DNA of 64,000 bases from ZC4RG30 sp964455685 (GCA_964455685.1 CAYVZE010000003.1:1-64000), one strand, 5' to 3'. Numbered from the stretch's first letter, positions 17,547-25,732 are shown. Notes: generated from the sequence alone by a model not told the origin. A program made the numbers and translations.

Positions 17547-18353
17547 TCAATCCCGAAGATCGCTTCCCTCAGATCCCCTCTTCCGCTTGGCTCCAGGAAA
17601 GCCTCCGACTCCAAGACCATCCCCCAAGTAAGCAATCACCTGAACACCAGCAAGAACACCACGACCCTGCTTAGCTCTTGAGCTCTTTCTTGGGCGCATT
17701 CTCCGCTGCTCCATCCAATCATCGACCACCTGCAAGTACGAATGCCCCTGAGCCTTCGTGAAATTGCAGAAGGCATCAATCTCATCCCTTTGGAGATCAG
17801 AAACGTAGGCAAATCGCTCTATCAGAGTTCCTTTTCCTGCACCCAGCGAGGAGTTCCGCCGGATAGTTCGGATCAGCCTATTAACCGACTTAACCAAGTG
17901 CTCGGCCACAAACTGTCCTTTATGTGAAATCATGCCGGCATCATTTGCCGGCAAGAAGCGGCCATCCGACTGCTTCTTAATAAGGCCGGAAGAAATCAGA
18001 AAACTCTCGACATTCGCAACATTAACTTGAGGATCAAGGCTCCGGATCATCTCCCTGATGCTTTCCTTACCTCTTCTCAGGTGAAGTGGCTTCGGTCGCG
18101 CCACATCAGCATCCAGATACTTCTCATCCCGGTGCCAGAGGCGCATCAAATCTGCCGACAAATCTCCGCATTGCAGGTACGCCCCACTCTTCGCCTTTCG
18201 CGACCCTCTCCTTTTTCTTCTCAGATCACTCAGGCATGTATCAACGCCTGCCTGAATGTCCTCTATGGTCGCACCAGCTTCCATGAGAACTTCGAACACC
18301 CCTTCCAGCAGTGAAGCCTGCAGCCGTCTTGGAATTCTCTTCGCCCCTGACAT
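17547..18353 (-). CDS. DUF6502-family protein A
   Basis: The 268-residue product reads as a DUF6502-type protein. An N-terminal helical segment (LLEGVFEVLMEAGATIEDIQ) is followed, from about residue 70, by LMRLWHRDEKYLDAD, a loop with PKPLHL, and a winged-helix-like part (VNVANVESFLISSGLIKKQSDGRFLP). The end is rich in Lys, Arg and Gly. It shares this order with the next two upstream minus-strand genes, suggesting family expansion. The DNA is visibly poorer in GC than flanking genes, with less biased third positions, a sign of transfer or relaxed selection. The ATG has a GGGA about 10 bases before it. It lies 19 bp after protein B, so both are probably on one message. No function is established. 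Confidence 0.66.
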   Translation of the reverse strand: MSGAKRIPRRLQASLLEGVFEVLMEAGATIEDIQAGVDTCLSDLRRKRRGSRKAKSGAYLQCGDLSADLMRLWHRDEKYLDADVARPKPLHLRRGKESIREMIRSLDPQVNVANVESFLISSGLIKKQSDGRFLPANDAGMISHKGQFVAEHLVKSVNRLIRTIRRNSSLGAGKGTLIERFAYVSDLQRDEIDAFCNFTKAQGHSYLQVVDDWMEQRRMRPRKSSRAKQGRGVLAGVQVIAYLGDGLGVGGFPGAKRKRGSEGSDLRD

Positions 18354-18372
18354 TCGCGAGTTCCCGTCCGCC

Positions 18373-19170
18373 CTATGATTCTAGTTCTTCAGTAATTAGC
18401 ACAACGCGCGCACGGGCGACCTTGAGTTTCTTGCTCTTCAAGGTTTTAGACCCTCTGGCCGTCGCACACGCCATTTCCCTCACGCCGGAAAGAAATACCC
18501 TCAATCCATCCTCTGCTCTCTTATGCAAGAGTACCTTTCCGACGTCGGAAGGCGCTGGGAAACTGACTTCGAGATTGATTGCCTTCAGCGGCACTGGGGC
18601 GCTTGCGCACTCGGCGTTGTCCAGCAACCTTGCCAGAGACCTCGATATCAGGTTGAGGCGATATTCCGCCTTCCCCAAAGACTTCCCTGTAGCCAGCGAG
18701 ACGTAGCCACCGCGGACCGTGACCAAACCATGGCGCTGCAGCTCCCGAAGGATCGAGCGCGGTGGAACGTCTCCGCCATATCTCCGCACCAATGCCGGAA
18801 AATTCCTTCCTTGCCCACCGAGGCGAAGCCTCCTAGGCAAAGAGGAGGCTTTCAAGAACGCTGCATCCGTTGTCCAACCTTCTATGAGTTGGTCAAGCCG
18901 ATCTTGCACGGAAATCGGCATGGCGCGGGCCTGCTTGGCAAACTGCCGCACTTGGACTCTTGTGAGCCCGGTCATTGCGGCAACAGCGGACTGATTAATT
19001 CTCTTGTTACTGAATCTCGCTGCACGAGATGCGGCGAGGAAGTAGCCCATTCGAACAATGCGCTCAAATCGCCTAGAACTGACCCCAGCTTCAATGAGAT
19101 ACCGGGCGAACTCCGTCATGAATTGGACAGCGTCGGATTCGATACCTGGCTTCTTTCTCCTGAAAGTCAC
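18373..19170 (-). CDS. DUF6502-family protein B with helix-turn-helix
   Basis: The 265-residue product has FARYLIEAGVSSRRFERIVR near residue 22, then a recognisable helix-turn-helix (about 58-85, INQSAVAAMTGLTRVQVRQF), then WTTDAAFLKA, FPALVRRYGGDVPPRSILRELQRHGLV and a C-terminal domain. This is the DUF6502 order, and the HTH suggests DNA binding. The first start in frame is a GTG at the right-hand end; an ATG at codon 18 (MTEFARYL) is an alternative. Codon use is as AT-rich as in protein A. The gene is downstream of the repeat-protein gene and its terminator, so it needs read-through or its own promoter. It is followed 19 bp later by protein A. Confidence 0.72.
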   Translation of the reverse strand: MTFRRKKPGIESDAVQFMTEFARYLIEAGVSSRRFERIVRMGYFLAASRAARFSNKRINQSAVAAMTGLTRVQVRQFAKQARAMPISVQDRLDQLIEGWTTDAAFLKASSLPRRLRLGGQGRNFPALVRRYGGDVPPRSILRELQRHGLVTVRGGYVSLATGKSLGKAEYRLNLISRSLARLLDNAECASAPVPLKAINLEVSFPAPSDVGKVLLHKRAEDGLRVFLSGVREMACATARGSKTLKSKKLKVARARVVLITEELES

Positions 19171-19283
19171 AACACTTGGCTAGGCTCTCTCTGCTTAACG
19201 CAGCGACGCACATTGTCCCGCGCTCATGTCACCGCACTGCAACCTGTCTTTCTCCTGATTCTGACAAGAAAGACAAATCGAGA

Positions 19284-19318
19284 CACAAAAACAAAAGCGC
19301 CGCCCCGGGGGGCGGCGC
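19284..19318 (-). terminator. Rho-independent terminator of the repeat-protein gene
   Basis: A 10-bp perfect GC stem (19297-19306 with 19309-19318) is followed, read on the minus strand, by TTTTGTTTTTGTGT. It lies about 37 bp after the stop of the repeat-protein gene and before DUF6502 protein B, so it should separate the two. Confidence 0.85.
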
Positions 19319-19354
19319 CTTTGTCAAACTCACTACTGAGCGAATTCCAGCCGA

Positions 19355-19663
19355 TTAAGGAGTCGGCCGGCCAGTGCCAATCTGGCGCTTCTGCTTCACC
19401 CCAGTGCCGATCTGGCGCTTCTGCTTCACGCCAGTACCGATCTGGCGCTTCTGCTTCACGCCAGTACCGATCTGGCGCTTCTGCTTCGTACCAGTGCCGA
19501 TCTGGCGCAGAGACGTAGCGGTACCGAACGAGGAAACCGCCGAAGACTGCACAGAGGTTTCGAACAGGCCCTCCTGCTTCTCGCCAGCGACAGCGCTGAC
19601 GCTGAGCGCGGAGGCAGCAATCAAAGAACCAGCGATGGCCAAAATCGAGAATATACGTGACAT
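19355..19663 (-). CDS. Small exported protein made of tandem 10-residue basic repeats
   Basis: The 102-residue protein starts at an ATG preceded by GGGAG nine bases upstream. Residues 1-26 are a signal peptide (MSRIFSILAIAGSLIAASA...; likely cuts after SVSA or AVA). A short Ser/Thr-rich link follows (about 27-52). From residue 53 to 98 there are five RQIGTG units joined by T/V-K-Q-K, so the mature C-terminal half is a strongly basic repeat, ending RPTP. No cysteines. I do not recognise a family. The gene has its own consensus promoter with palindromes and a strong terminator, so it is a well-expressed single-gene unit, flanked on both sides by DUF6502 genes. Possible roles (antimicrobial or signalling peptide, polymer or surface binder) are guesses. 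Confidence 0.78.
   Translation of the reverse strand: MSRIFSILAIAGSLIAASALSVSAVAGEKQEGLFETSVQSSAVSSFGTATSLRQIGTGTKQKRQIGTGVKQKRQIGTGVKQKRQIGTGVKQKRQIGTGRPTP
19371..19508 (-). repeat. 30-bp tandem repeats coding for a decapeptide
   Basis: Four full 30-bp units lie end to end (19381-19410, 19411-19440, 19441-19470, 19471-19500) with part units on both sides. Units 2 and 3 are identical; units 1 and 4 differ at a few bases, mostly at the V/T-K junction. The unit is 10 codons long, so copy number can change without frame loss. Confidence 0.95.
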
Positions 19664-19713
19664 AAGTTGAAACTCCCACACACCGTTCTTCTGGTCCCGG
19701 ATGTCGCCGGTCC

Positions 19714-19745
19714 GTGACGCGCGTCACATAAGGGACGGCTTATGT
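19714..19745 (-). promoter_or_regulatory. Two palindromes in the leader of the repeat-protein gene
   Basis: GTGACGCGCGTCAC (19714-19727) is a perfect 14-bp palindrome. It abuts a perfect inverted repeat ACATAAG-N6-CTTATGT (19726-19745). Both lie between the predicted -10 box and the start codon, where a bound repressor or an RNA hairpin would block expression. Confidence 0.6.
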
Positions 19746-19756
19746 AACGTTTCCCG

Positions 19757-19785
19757 AAAATATGTGAGCAGGATCACTATGTCAA
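19757..19785 (-). promoter_or_regulatory. Sigma-70 promoter with a CRP-like palindrome in its spacer
   Basis: Read on the minus strand, TTGACA (19785-19780) is a perfect -35 box, followed by exactly 17 bp and a TATTTT -10 box (19762-19757). The spacer holds TGTGA-N6-TCACT (plus strand 19763-19778), one base from the CRP/Vfr/Clp consensus. A protein bound there would sit between -35 and -10, so repression is more likely than activation. The transcript would start near 19750, about 85 bases before the ATG. Confidence 0.72.
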
Positions 19786-19809
19786 GGAGATATGTAAAGG
19801 CGGATTCTG

Positions 19810-20715
19810 TCAGGCCGGGGCCCGTGGCTTTGAAATCCAGGCCTTGGGCTGATCCTCCGGGCGTTTTTCGATATACGAAGAAAGGGGGGAGATGTCGTAG
19901 TCTTCAGCAATGTGGTGGAAGGCCGTGAGGCCCGTTGTCACTCGCTTGCCCGGCTCCGTCCAATGGACCTTGTTGCTGCTGATCCAGTCGTCAATGTCGT
20001 TGAGAAGCTTCTGGACCTTGTCTTTCAGGAGACCCTCAAATTCCGGGAGGACATACTCAGGAAGCTCATCCTCAATCACCGATCGCTGAAGCCTCTTTTG
20101 CCCAGTTTCAGACCTGATGTTGTGCAGAATGGTGTTTGCGAGGTCGGTGATTGCGGAGCCGAAATATTCCAAAGCTTGGGGCGTTAGAACGTCCGTGAAA
20201 ACCATTGTTCGCGCAGTAGCGCGATAGTGTTTTGGGCCGACGGGCTTAACCACTTCCCATTCGATCATGTCGCGCAACACAGCCTTGGGATTTGCGGTCG
20301 GATCGGCGCGAAATATGAGGGTGCTGAGGTTCTTACCTGGCGTTTCTTCCAAATCGAGCTCAAGCGGCAATCCATAAGGGCCAATGTAGTCGGGGTCTGT
20401 GCACCAAAGGAACAAGACTTCCGAAACAACGGCCGCATTGGTCGGTTCCGGCGGCGCCAACAAACTCTGGTCATCTATAAACCTGTTCACATCCGCCAAC
20501 GGAACCTCGGTGTAATCCGAAACCATCGCCCGCGTCAGCGGCCCCTGGTGCCCGCGGATCCCGTCCCTCACTGCGGCCTCCACGTAGGCGCCCTTCAGCA
20601 CCTCCCGGAACTCCTGGTACGAGACTCCCGCGCGCAGCAGGATGCGGATCATCGGCTTCAGGATCTTCCGGAACGAGAAGATCAGCTGCGCACGGGCGGC
20701 ATCGCGTAGACGCAT
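19810..20715 (-). CDS. DUF6502-family protein C, last gene of the aroK-aroB-dgt run
   Basis: The 301-residue product has the fullest DUF6502 pattern here: IRILLRAGVSYQEFREVLKGAYVEAA (about 23-48), an HTH-like LTRAMVSDYTEVPLADVNRF, LFLWCTDPDYIGPYGLPLEL, LRDMIEWEVV, and a C-terminal part LQRSVIEDELPEYVLPEFEGLLKDKVQKLLNDIDDW. The ATG is 3 bp after the dgt stop, with AGGAG inside the dgt end, so translation is linked to dgt. The first 75-80 codons are GC-rich like the host genes; the rest, from about 20480 leftwards, is clearly less GC-rich, so base composition changes within the gene. Confidence 0.8.
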   Translation of the reverse strand: MRLRDAARAQLIFSFRKILKPMIRILLRAGVSYQEFREVLKGAYVEAAVRDGIRGHQGPLTRAMVSDYTEVPLADVNRFIDDQSLLAPPEPTNAAVVSEVLFLWCTDPDYIGPYGLPLELDLEETPGKNLSTLIFRADPTANPKAVLRDMIEWEVVKPVGPKHYRATARTMVFTDVLTPQALEYFGSAITDLANTILHNIRSETGQKRLQRSVIEDELPEYVLPEFEGLLKDKVQKLLNDIDDWISSNKVHWTEPGKRVTTGLTAFHHIAEDYDISPLSSYIEKRPEDQPKAWISKPRAPA

Positions 20716-20718
20716 GTT

Positions 20719-21870
20719 TCAACTCCTGTGGAAAGGCAGGAACAGCCGCTCGTGCTCGCTGATGGCGTAGCGGTCCGTCATGCCGGCCACGTAATCGGCC
20801 ACCGCACGGGCGCGGCCGGCGGGACCGTGTCGGGACTCCAGCCGCTGCGCGGCGGCGCGGTGCTCGTCGGGCATCAGCAGGAGATCCTCCATGAATGCAT
20901 TGAACAGGTCGGTGACCACGGTGCGCGCCTTGCTGGTCATGCGGCGCACGCGGTAGTGGCGGTACAGGTGCTCGCGCAGGAAGGCCTTGAGTTCCAGGTG
21001 CTCGGCGTAGGCGGCCTCGCTCATGCGGATCAGGGGTTCGCCATGGGCACGCACGGCATCGGCATCGGCCGGGCCAGCCTCCTCGAGCAGCTTGCGGCTG
21101 TTGTCGATCAGGTCGACGACCATGCCGTTGATCATCCGGCGCACCACCTCGTGTACCAGCCGCCGCCCGGCAAGGCCGGGATGCAGCTTTTCCACCGCGT
21201 GCAGCTGGCGCCCGAATACGGGCACGTCGCGCAGCTGGGCGATGTCCAGCAAGCCGGCGCGCAGGCCGTCGTCCACGTCGTGGTTGTTGTAGGCGATCTC
21301 GTCGGCGAGGTTGGAGAGCTGGGCCTCCAGGCTCGGCTGGCGCCGCTCGATGAAGCGCCGGCCGAGCTCGCCGAGCTGCCGCGCATTGTTCAGCGAACAG
21401 TGTTTGAGGATGCCCTCGCGGCACTCGAAGGTGAGGTTGAGGCCGGGAAACGTGGCATAGCGCTCCTCGAGCTCATCCACCACGCGCAGCGACTGGAGGT
21501 TGTGCTCGAACCCGCCGTAGTCGCGCATGCAGGCATTGAGGGCGTCCTGGCCAGCATGACCGAAGGGCGTGTGCCCGAGGTCATGGGCCAGGCAGATGGC
21601 CTCGGTCAGCACTTCGTTGAGGCCGAGCGCCACGGCGACGGAGCGGCCGATCTGGGCCACTTCCATCGAGTGGGTGAGGCGCGTGCGGTACATGTCGCCT
21701 TCGTGGTTGACGAAGACCTGCGTCTTGTAGACGAGCCGGCGGAACGCGCCGGAATGCACGATGCGGTCGCGGTCGCGCTGGTACTCGCTGCGATAGCGCG
21801 GCGGCTCTTCCGGATACCTGCGCCCCCTGGACCGCTCGTCGTGCGATGCGTACCGGGCCAGCATGGTCAT
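20719..21870 (-). CDS. dgt: Deoxyguanosinetriphosphate triphosphohydrolase-like protein
   Basis: This 383-residue HD-domain phosphohydrolase cuts dNTPs to deoxynucleoside and triphosphate. The HD metal site can be read: H in LTHSMEVAQIGR, then AHDLGHTPFGHAG, and a later Asp in DEIAYNNHDVDDG. The length and the layout fit the Dgt-like class often found beside aroB in proteobacteria. The ATG overlaps the aroB stop by one base (TGATG), so it is preferred over longer starts in aroB. It leads into the DUF6502 protein C gene. Confidence 0.9.
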   Translation of the reverse strand: MTMLARYASHDERSRGRRYPEEPPRYRSEYQRDRDRIVHSGAFRRLVYKTQVFVNHEGDMYRTRLTHSMEVAQIGRSVAVALGLNEVLTEAICLAHDLGHTPFGHAGQDALNACMRDYGGFEHNLQSLRVVDELEERYATFPGLNLTFECREGILKHCSLNNARQLGELGRRFIERRQPSLEAQLSNLADEIAYNNHDVDDGLRAGLLDIAQLRDVPVFGRQLHAVEKLHPGLAGRRLVHEVVRRMINGMVVDLIDNSRKLLEEAGPADADAVRAHGEPLIRMSEAAYAEHLELKAFLREHLYRHYRVRRMTSKARTVVTDLFNAFMEDLLLMPDEHRAAAQRLESRHGPAGRARAVADYVAGMTDRYAISEHERLFLPFHRS

Positions 21871-22946
21871 CAGCCGAAGTGGGCCGCCAGGGTGGATTCG
21901 AGCGCGTCGTCGGCGTAGTCGGCGGTGAAGCGCGCTGCGCCAAGCCGCTCCAGGAGCACCAGGCGGATGCGGCCGGATTTCACCTTCTTGTCCACGCGCA
22001 TGTAGTCCAGCGCCCTTGCGACGCCAAAGCGCGGCGGATCCACCGGCAGGCCGATGCGCACCAGCAGGTCGCGAACGCGGCGCACGTCCTCCTGCCGGAG
22101 CAGGCCCAGGCGTGCGGACATGTCCGCGGCGATGACCATGCCGGCGGCCACGGCCTCGCCGTGCAGCCACTCGGTGTAGCCGGTGGCGGTCTCGATGGCA
22201 TGGCCGAAGGTGTGGCCGAGGTTCAGCAGCGCACGGTCGCCTGACTCGCGCTCATCGCGGCGCACCACGTCGGCCTTCAGCTCGCAGGAACGGTAGATGG
22301 CATGCGAAAGGGCCTCGTCGTCCAGCTGCAGCAGCCGCTCGACATTGGCCTCGATCCACTCCAGGAAGGCCAGGTCGAAGATCAGGCCGTACTTGACCAC
22401 CTCGGCCAGGCCGGCGCGCAGCTCGCGCGGTGGCAGGGTGCGCAGGGTGGCGGTGTCGGCAACCACCGCGCAGGGCTGGTGGAACGCGCCGATCATGTTC
22501 TTGCCGCCGGGGTGGTTCACGCCGGTCTTGCCACCCACGGAGGAGTCCACCTGGGCCAGCAGCGTGGTCGGCAGCTGCGCGAAGGCCACGCCGCGCTGGT
22601 AGCAGGCGGCCGCGAAGCCGGCCAGGTCGCCCACCACGCCACCGCCCAGGGCCACGAACACGCAGTCGCGGCCGAAACGGTTGGCGATGGCAACGTCCAG
22701 CACCTGCTGCATGGACTCCAGCGTCTTGTACTGCTCGCCGTCGGGCAGGCGGACGTCGACCACGCGGCGGTCGGCCAGTGCGTCCTTCACCTGCCTGGCG
22801 TACAGCGGCGCCACGGTGGTGTTGCTTACCAGCAGCACGTCGCGCGCGGGCAGCAGGCGCGCCAGCTGGCTGCCGTCGGCAAGCAGGCCGGGGCCGATCA
22901 GGATGGGATAGGAGCGTTCGCCCAGGGAGACGTTGAGATTCAGCAC
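21870..22946 (-). CDS. aroB: 3-dehydroquinate synthase
   Basis: This enzyme turns DAHP into 3-dehydroquinate, the second step of the shikimate pathway. The NAD-binding DGEQYKTL, the strand VALGGGVVGDLAGFAAA, TTLLAQVDSSVGGKTGVN and the metal-site GHTFGHAIE/HGEAVAAGM histidines are all present. No ATG lies near the N-terminus; the GTG giving VLNLNVSLGERSY fits family length (358 residues). It starts 20 bp after aroK and overlaps dgt at its end. Confidence 0.95.
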   Translation of the reverse strand: MLNLNVSLGERSYPILIGPGLLADGSQLARLLPARDVLLVSNTTVAPLYARQVKDALADRRVVDVRLPDGEQYKTLESMQQVLDVAIANRFGRDCVFVALGGGVVGDLAGFAAACYQRGVAFAQLPTTLLAQVDSSVGGKTGVNHPGGKNMIGAFHQPCAVVADTATLRTLPPRELRAGLAEVVKYGLIFDLAFLEWIEANVERLLQLDDEALSHAIYRSCELKADVVRRDERESGDRALLNLGHTFGHAIETATGYTEWLHGEAVAAGMVIAADMSARLGLLRQEDVRRVRDLLVRIGLPVDPPRFGVARALDYMRVDKKVKSGRIRLVLLERLGAARFTADYADDALESTLAAHFG

Positions 22947-22966
22947 GCGGGAATTATAGGCCGCGC

Positions 22967-23524
22967 TCACTGCCCGCGCCGCCGCTGCACCTCGCCAGGC
23001 TTGCGCCAGCCCAGTTCGCGCAGGATCAGGTCGGCCACGCGCGGGACGCGCCGGCCGTCGGTGCAGACGGTGACGTCGGCGGTCTCCATGTACAGGGGCT
23101 CGCGGATGGCGCGCAGCTGTTCGAGCTTGGCCTGCAGCCCTTCCGGGCTGCCCTTCAGCAGCGGCCGCCCGCGCCCGCTGCCCACGCGCTGCAGCTGGTG
23201 CGGGATCGAGGTCTGCAGGAACACCACCACCCCGGTCTGCTTCAGCAGCTGGCGGTTGGCCGGGTCGAGGATGGCCCCGCCGCCGGTGGCCAGCACAATG
23301 GGCTCGCGCGTGCACAGCTCCACCAGCGCCTGGTGTTCGCGCTTGCGGAAGCCGGCCTCCCCCTCCTCGTCGAAGATGTAAGGAATGTCCACGCCGGCGA
23401 CACGCTCGATCTCGGCATCGCTGTCGAAGAACGGGATTCCCAGCACGCGGCCGAGGTGCTTGCCCACGGCGGTCTTGCCGGTACCCATGGGGCCGATCAG
23501 GTAGAGGTTGCGCTTGCCGAGCAT
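22967..23524 (-). CDS. aroK: Shikimate kinase
   Basis: This kinase phosphorylates shikimate at the 3-hydroxyl using ATP. The P-loop GPMGTGKTAVGKHLG, shikimate-binding DSDAEIE, FRKREH, and ATGGGAIL are intact, and the lid Arg is in GSGRGRPLL. The ATG at MLGKRNLYLIG is used, giving 185 residues; a TTG seven codons upstream is in frame but gives no family match. It heads the aroK-aroB-dgt-DUF6502 run and lies 76 bp downstream of pilQ, the usual order in gammaproteobacteria. Confidence 0.95.
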   Translation of the reverse strand: MLGKRNLYLIGPMGTGKTAVGKHLGRVLGIPFFDSDAEIERVAGVDIPYIFDEEGEAGFRKREHQALVELCTREPIVLATGGGAILDPANRQLLKQTGVVVFLQTSIPHQLQRVGSGRGRPLLKGSPEGLQAKLEQLRAIREPLYMETADVTVCTDGRRVPRVADLILRELGWRKPGEVQRRRGQ

Positions 23525-23552
23525 CGGACCGCGATGATGCCGCAAAACGCAA

Positions 23553-23574
23553 ACGGCCGCCCGGAGGCGGCCGT
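23553..23574 (-). terminator. Likely terminator after pilQ
   Basis: A 9-bp perfect stem (ACGGCCGCC with GGCGGCCGT, loop CGGA) lies between the pilQ stop and the aroK start. On the minus strand it is followed by TTTGCGTTTTG, a weak T-run, so termination may be partial and aroK may receive read-through. Confidence 0.6.
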
Positions 23575-23599
23575 CGCGGCAAGCGGGGGAGCGGGATCC

Positions 23600-25732
23600 T
23601 CAGCGGACCGACGCACCCTCGCGCAGGATCTTCGGGGTCACGAAGATCAGCAGCTCGTCCTTGTTGTTCACGCGGTCGGTGCTGCGGAACAGGTTGCCGA
23701 GCAGCGGCACGTCGCCCAGCAGCGGCACCTTCTTCACGGTCTCGCGACGCTCGGTCTCGAGGATGCCGCCCAGCACCACGGTCTGGCCGTCGTTCACCAC
23801 CACGCGGGTGGTGATCTCGCTGGAGTCGATCGACGGGATCTGGCCGCCGCCGATGCCGACCACGAACTGGCCGACGCGCTCCTTGACCACGGTGATGTCC
23901 AGGATCAGGCGGTTGTCAGGCGTGATCAGCGGGGTCACCGACAGCGAGGTCTTGGCGTCCTTGAACGACACCGAGGTCGCGCCGCTGGAGGCAGCTTCCT
24001 GGTAGGGAATCTCGGAACCCTGCGCGATCAGGGCCTGCTGCTGGTTGGCCACGATCAGGCTCGGGGAGGAGATCACCTCGCCATGGCCCTCGTTCTGGGC
24101 CGCGGACAGCTCCAGGTCGAGCAGGTAGTCGCTGCCCAGCACCATGAAGGCGATGCTGCCGGCCGGGTTGGCCACGGGCAGGTTCACGTTGTAGCGGCTG
24201 GGCGCGAACGGCGCACCACCCGGGAACGGGGCGCCGGAGCCGAGAATGTCCTCGTTGGCCAGGGCCGAACCCGTGGAGGAGATGAAGCCGTCGCCGGTGG
24301 CCTCGACGCCGGTGGCGCCGAAACGCACGCCCAGCTGGCGCTGGAAGTCCTCGCTCACGGCCACGATGCGGGCCTCGATGCGCACCTGGCGCACCGGGAT
24401 GTCCAGCTGCGAGACCAGGTCACGGATCGCGCTGATGCTCTCGGCGGTGTCCTGGATCAGCAGCGCGTTCAGGCCCGGGTACACCGACACGTTGCCGCGC
24501 GGGGACAGCAGCGAGCCGGTACCCTGCGAGCGGATCAGCGTGGCCAGGTCCGAGGCCTTGGCGAAGTTCACCTGCACGACCTCGGTACGCAGCGGAGCCA
24601 GCTCCTGCACCTCCTGGCGGGCCGCCAGCTCGGCCTTCTCGCGGGCGGCCAGCTGGGCGGTGGGCCCGATGATGATGGCGTTGTCATGCACGCGCTTGTC
24701 CAGGCCCTTCAGGCGCAGGACGATGTCCAGCACCTGGTCCCAGGGCAGGCTCTCGAAGCGCAGCGTGACGCTGCCGGACACCGAGTCGTCCACGAAGATG
24801 TTGCGGCCGCTCGTCTCGCCGATCAGCGACAGCAGCGTGCGGACCGGGATGTCCTGGAAGTTGGCGCTCATGCGCTCGCCGGTATAGGTCGGGCGGTCGG
24901 CCACGGTGGCGCGCGGCTGGCGACGCGGCTGCACCTCGATGACGTACTGGTCCTCGGCCTGGTAGGCGAGCTGCTCGAAGTCGCCGGAGGCATTGATCAG
25001 CAGCTGGGCGCCGTTCGGCGTGCTCAGCGCATCGAAGCCGGTCACCGGGGTGGCGAAGTCGGTCACGTCGAAGCGGCGGCGCAGCTCGGCGGGCAGGTCG
25101 GCGCCGACGAAGTCGACGATGATCTGGTTGCCCTGCTGGCGCAGGTTCACCGGGGTGCGCGGGTCACCCAGGCGCACCACCAGCCGGCCGGCGCCCGAGG
25201 CGTCACCCGAGCGACGGAAGTCGATGGTCTGGATGCCCCGGCCCATGCGCGGCAGGGGCGCGGAGGTCGAGGCCGGCTCGGCGGGGGCGGCGGCTGCAAC
25301 GGGCAGGGCCGCGCCGGCACCGGCGGCGGCACCCAGCGTCACGAAGATGCGGTTGCCTTCCACGCGCGAGGCGTAGGGCAGCGACTGGTCGAGGTTCAGC
25401 ACCACGCGGGTGCGGCCGTCGGCCTCGGCGAACAGCACGCTGTCCAGGCCGTTGCTGCGCACGTCGATGCGTCGCTGCGTGACGCCCAGCGCGGTGTCCT
25501 GCAGGGTCAGGGAGATGCGCGCCGGGTTCTCGATGGCGAAGGCATGGGGCTCGGGGGCATCCGCGCTGGTGGTCAGCACCAGCTGCACGCCCTGCGTGCC
25601 CAGGGGCTGCACGTCCACCGACTGCAGCGTGTTGCCGCCCTGTGCGGCCATGACGCCCGGAGCGGCGATGATGGCCAGCGCCGCCAGCAGCATGCCGCGC
25701 AACGTCGGGGTTATGGCGATACTACGGTTCAT
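23600..25732 (-). CDS. pilQ: Type IV pilus secretin PilQ
   Basis: This protein forms the outer-membrane ring through which the pilus is extruded. The 710-residue protein has a signal peptide (MNRSIAITPTLRGMLLAALAII...VMAA), two AMIN-like beta domains (about 25-125 and 160-280) split by an Ala/Pro-rich linker, a secretin/TonB short domain (about 300-350), an N-domain (about 380-470) and the C-terminal secretin domain, ending VPLLGDVPLLGNLFR...LLIFVTPKIL. The ATG at MNRSIA has AGGAG seven bases before it; an ATG seven codons upstream lies in the pilP end and lacks this. Confidence 0.96.
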   Translation of the reverse strand: MNRSIAITPTLRGMLLAALAIIAAPGVMAAQGGNTLQSVDVQPLGTQGVQLVLTTSADAPEPHAFAIENPARISLTLQDTALGVTQRRIDVRSNGLDSVLFAEADGRTRVVLNLDQSLPYASRVEGNRIFVTLGAAAGAGAALPVAAAAPAEPASTSAPLPRMGRGIQTIDFRRSGDASGAGRLVVRLGDPRTPVNLRQQGNQIIVDFVGADLPAELRRRFDVTDFATPVTGFDALSTPNGAQLLINASGDFEQLAYQAEDQYVIEVQPRRQPRATVADRPTYTGERMSANFQDIPVRTLLSLIGETSGRNIFVDDSVSGSVTLRFESLPWDQVLDIVLRLKGLDKRVHDNAIIIGPTAQLAAREKAELAARQEVQELAPLRTEVVQVNFAKASDLATLIRSQGTGSLLSPRGNVSVYPGLNALLIQDTAESISAIRDLVSQLDIPVRQVRIEARIVAVSEDFQRQLGVRFGATGVEATGDGFISSTGSALANEDILGSGAPFPGGAPFAPSRYNVNLPVANPAGSIAFMVLGSDYLLDLELSAAQNEGHGEVISSPSLIVANQQQALIAQGSEIPYQEAASSGATSVSFKDAKTSLSVTPLITPDNRLILDITVVKERVGQFVVGIGGGQIPSIDSSEITTRVVVNDGQTVVLGGILETERRETVKKVPLLGDVPLLGNLFRSTDRVNNKDELLIFVTPKILREGASVR

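Noticed and set aside
19371..19508. 30-bp repeats as a possible CRISPR array
   Set aside because: The units are joined end to end without spacers and keep the reading frame of the exported protein; there are no cas genes.
19701..19928. Small plus-strand frame over the repeat-gene promoter
   Set aside because: It overlaps the promoter boxes and the DUF6502 gene C end, has no convincing ribosome site and no family.
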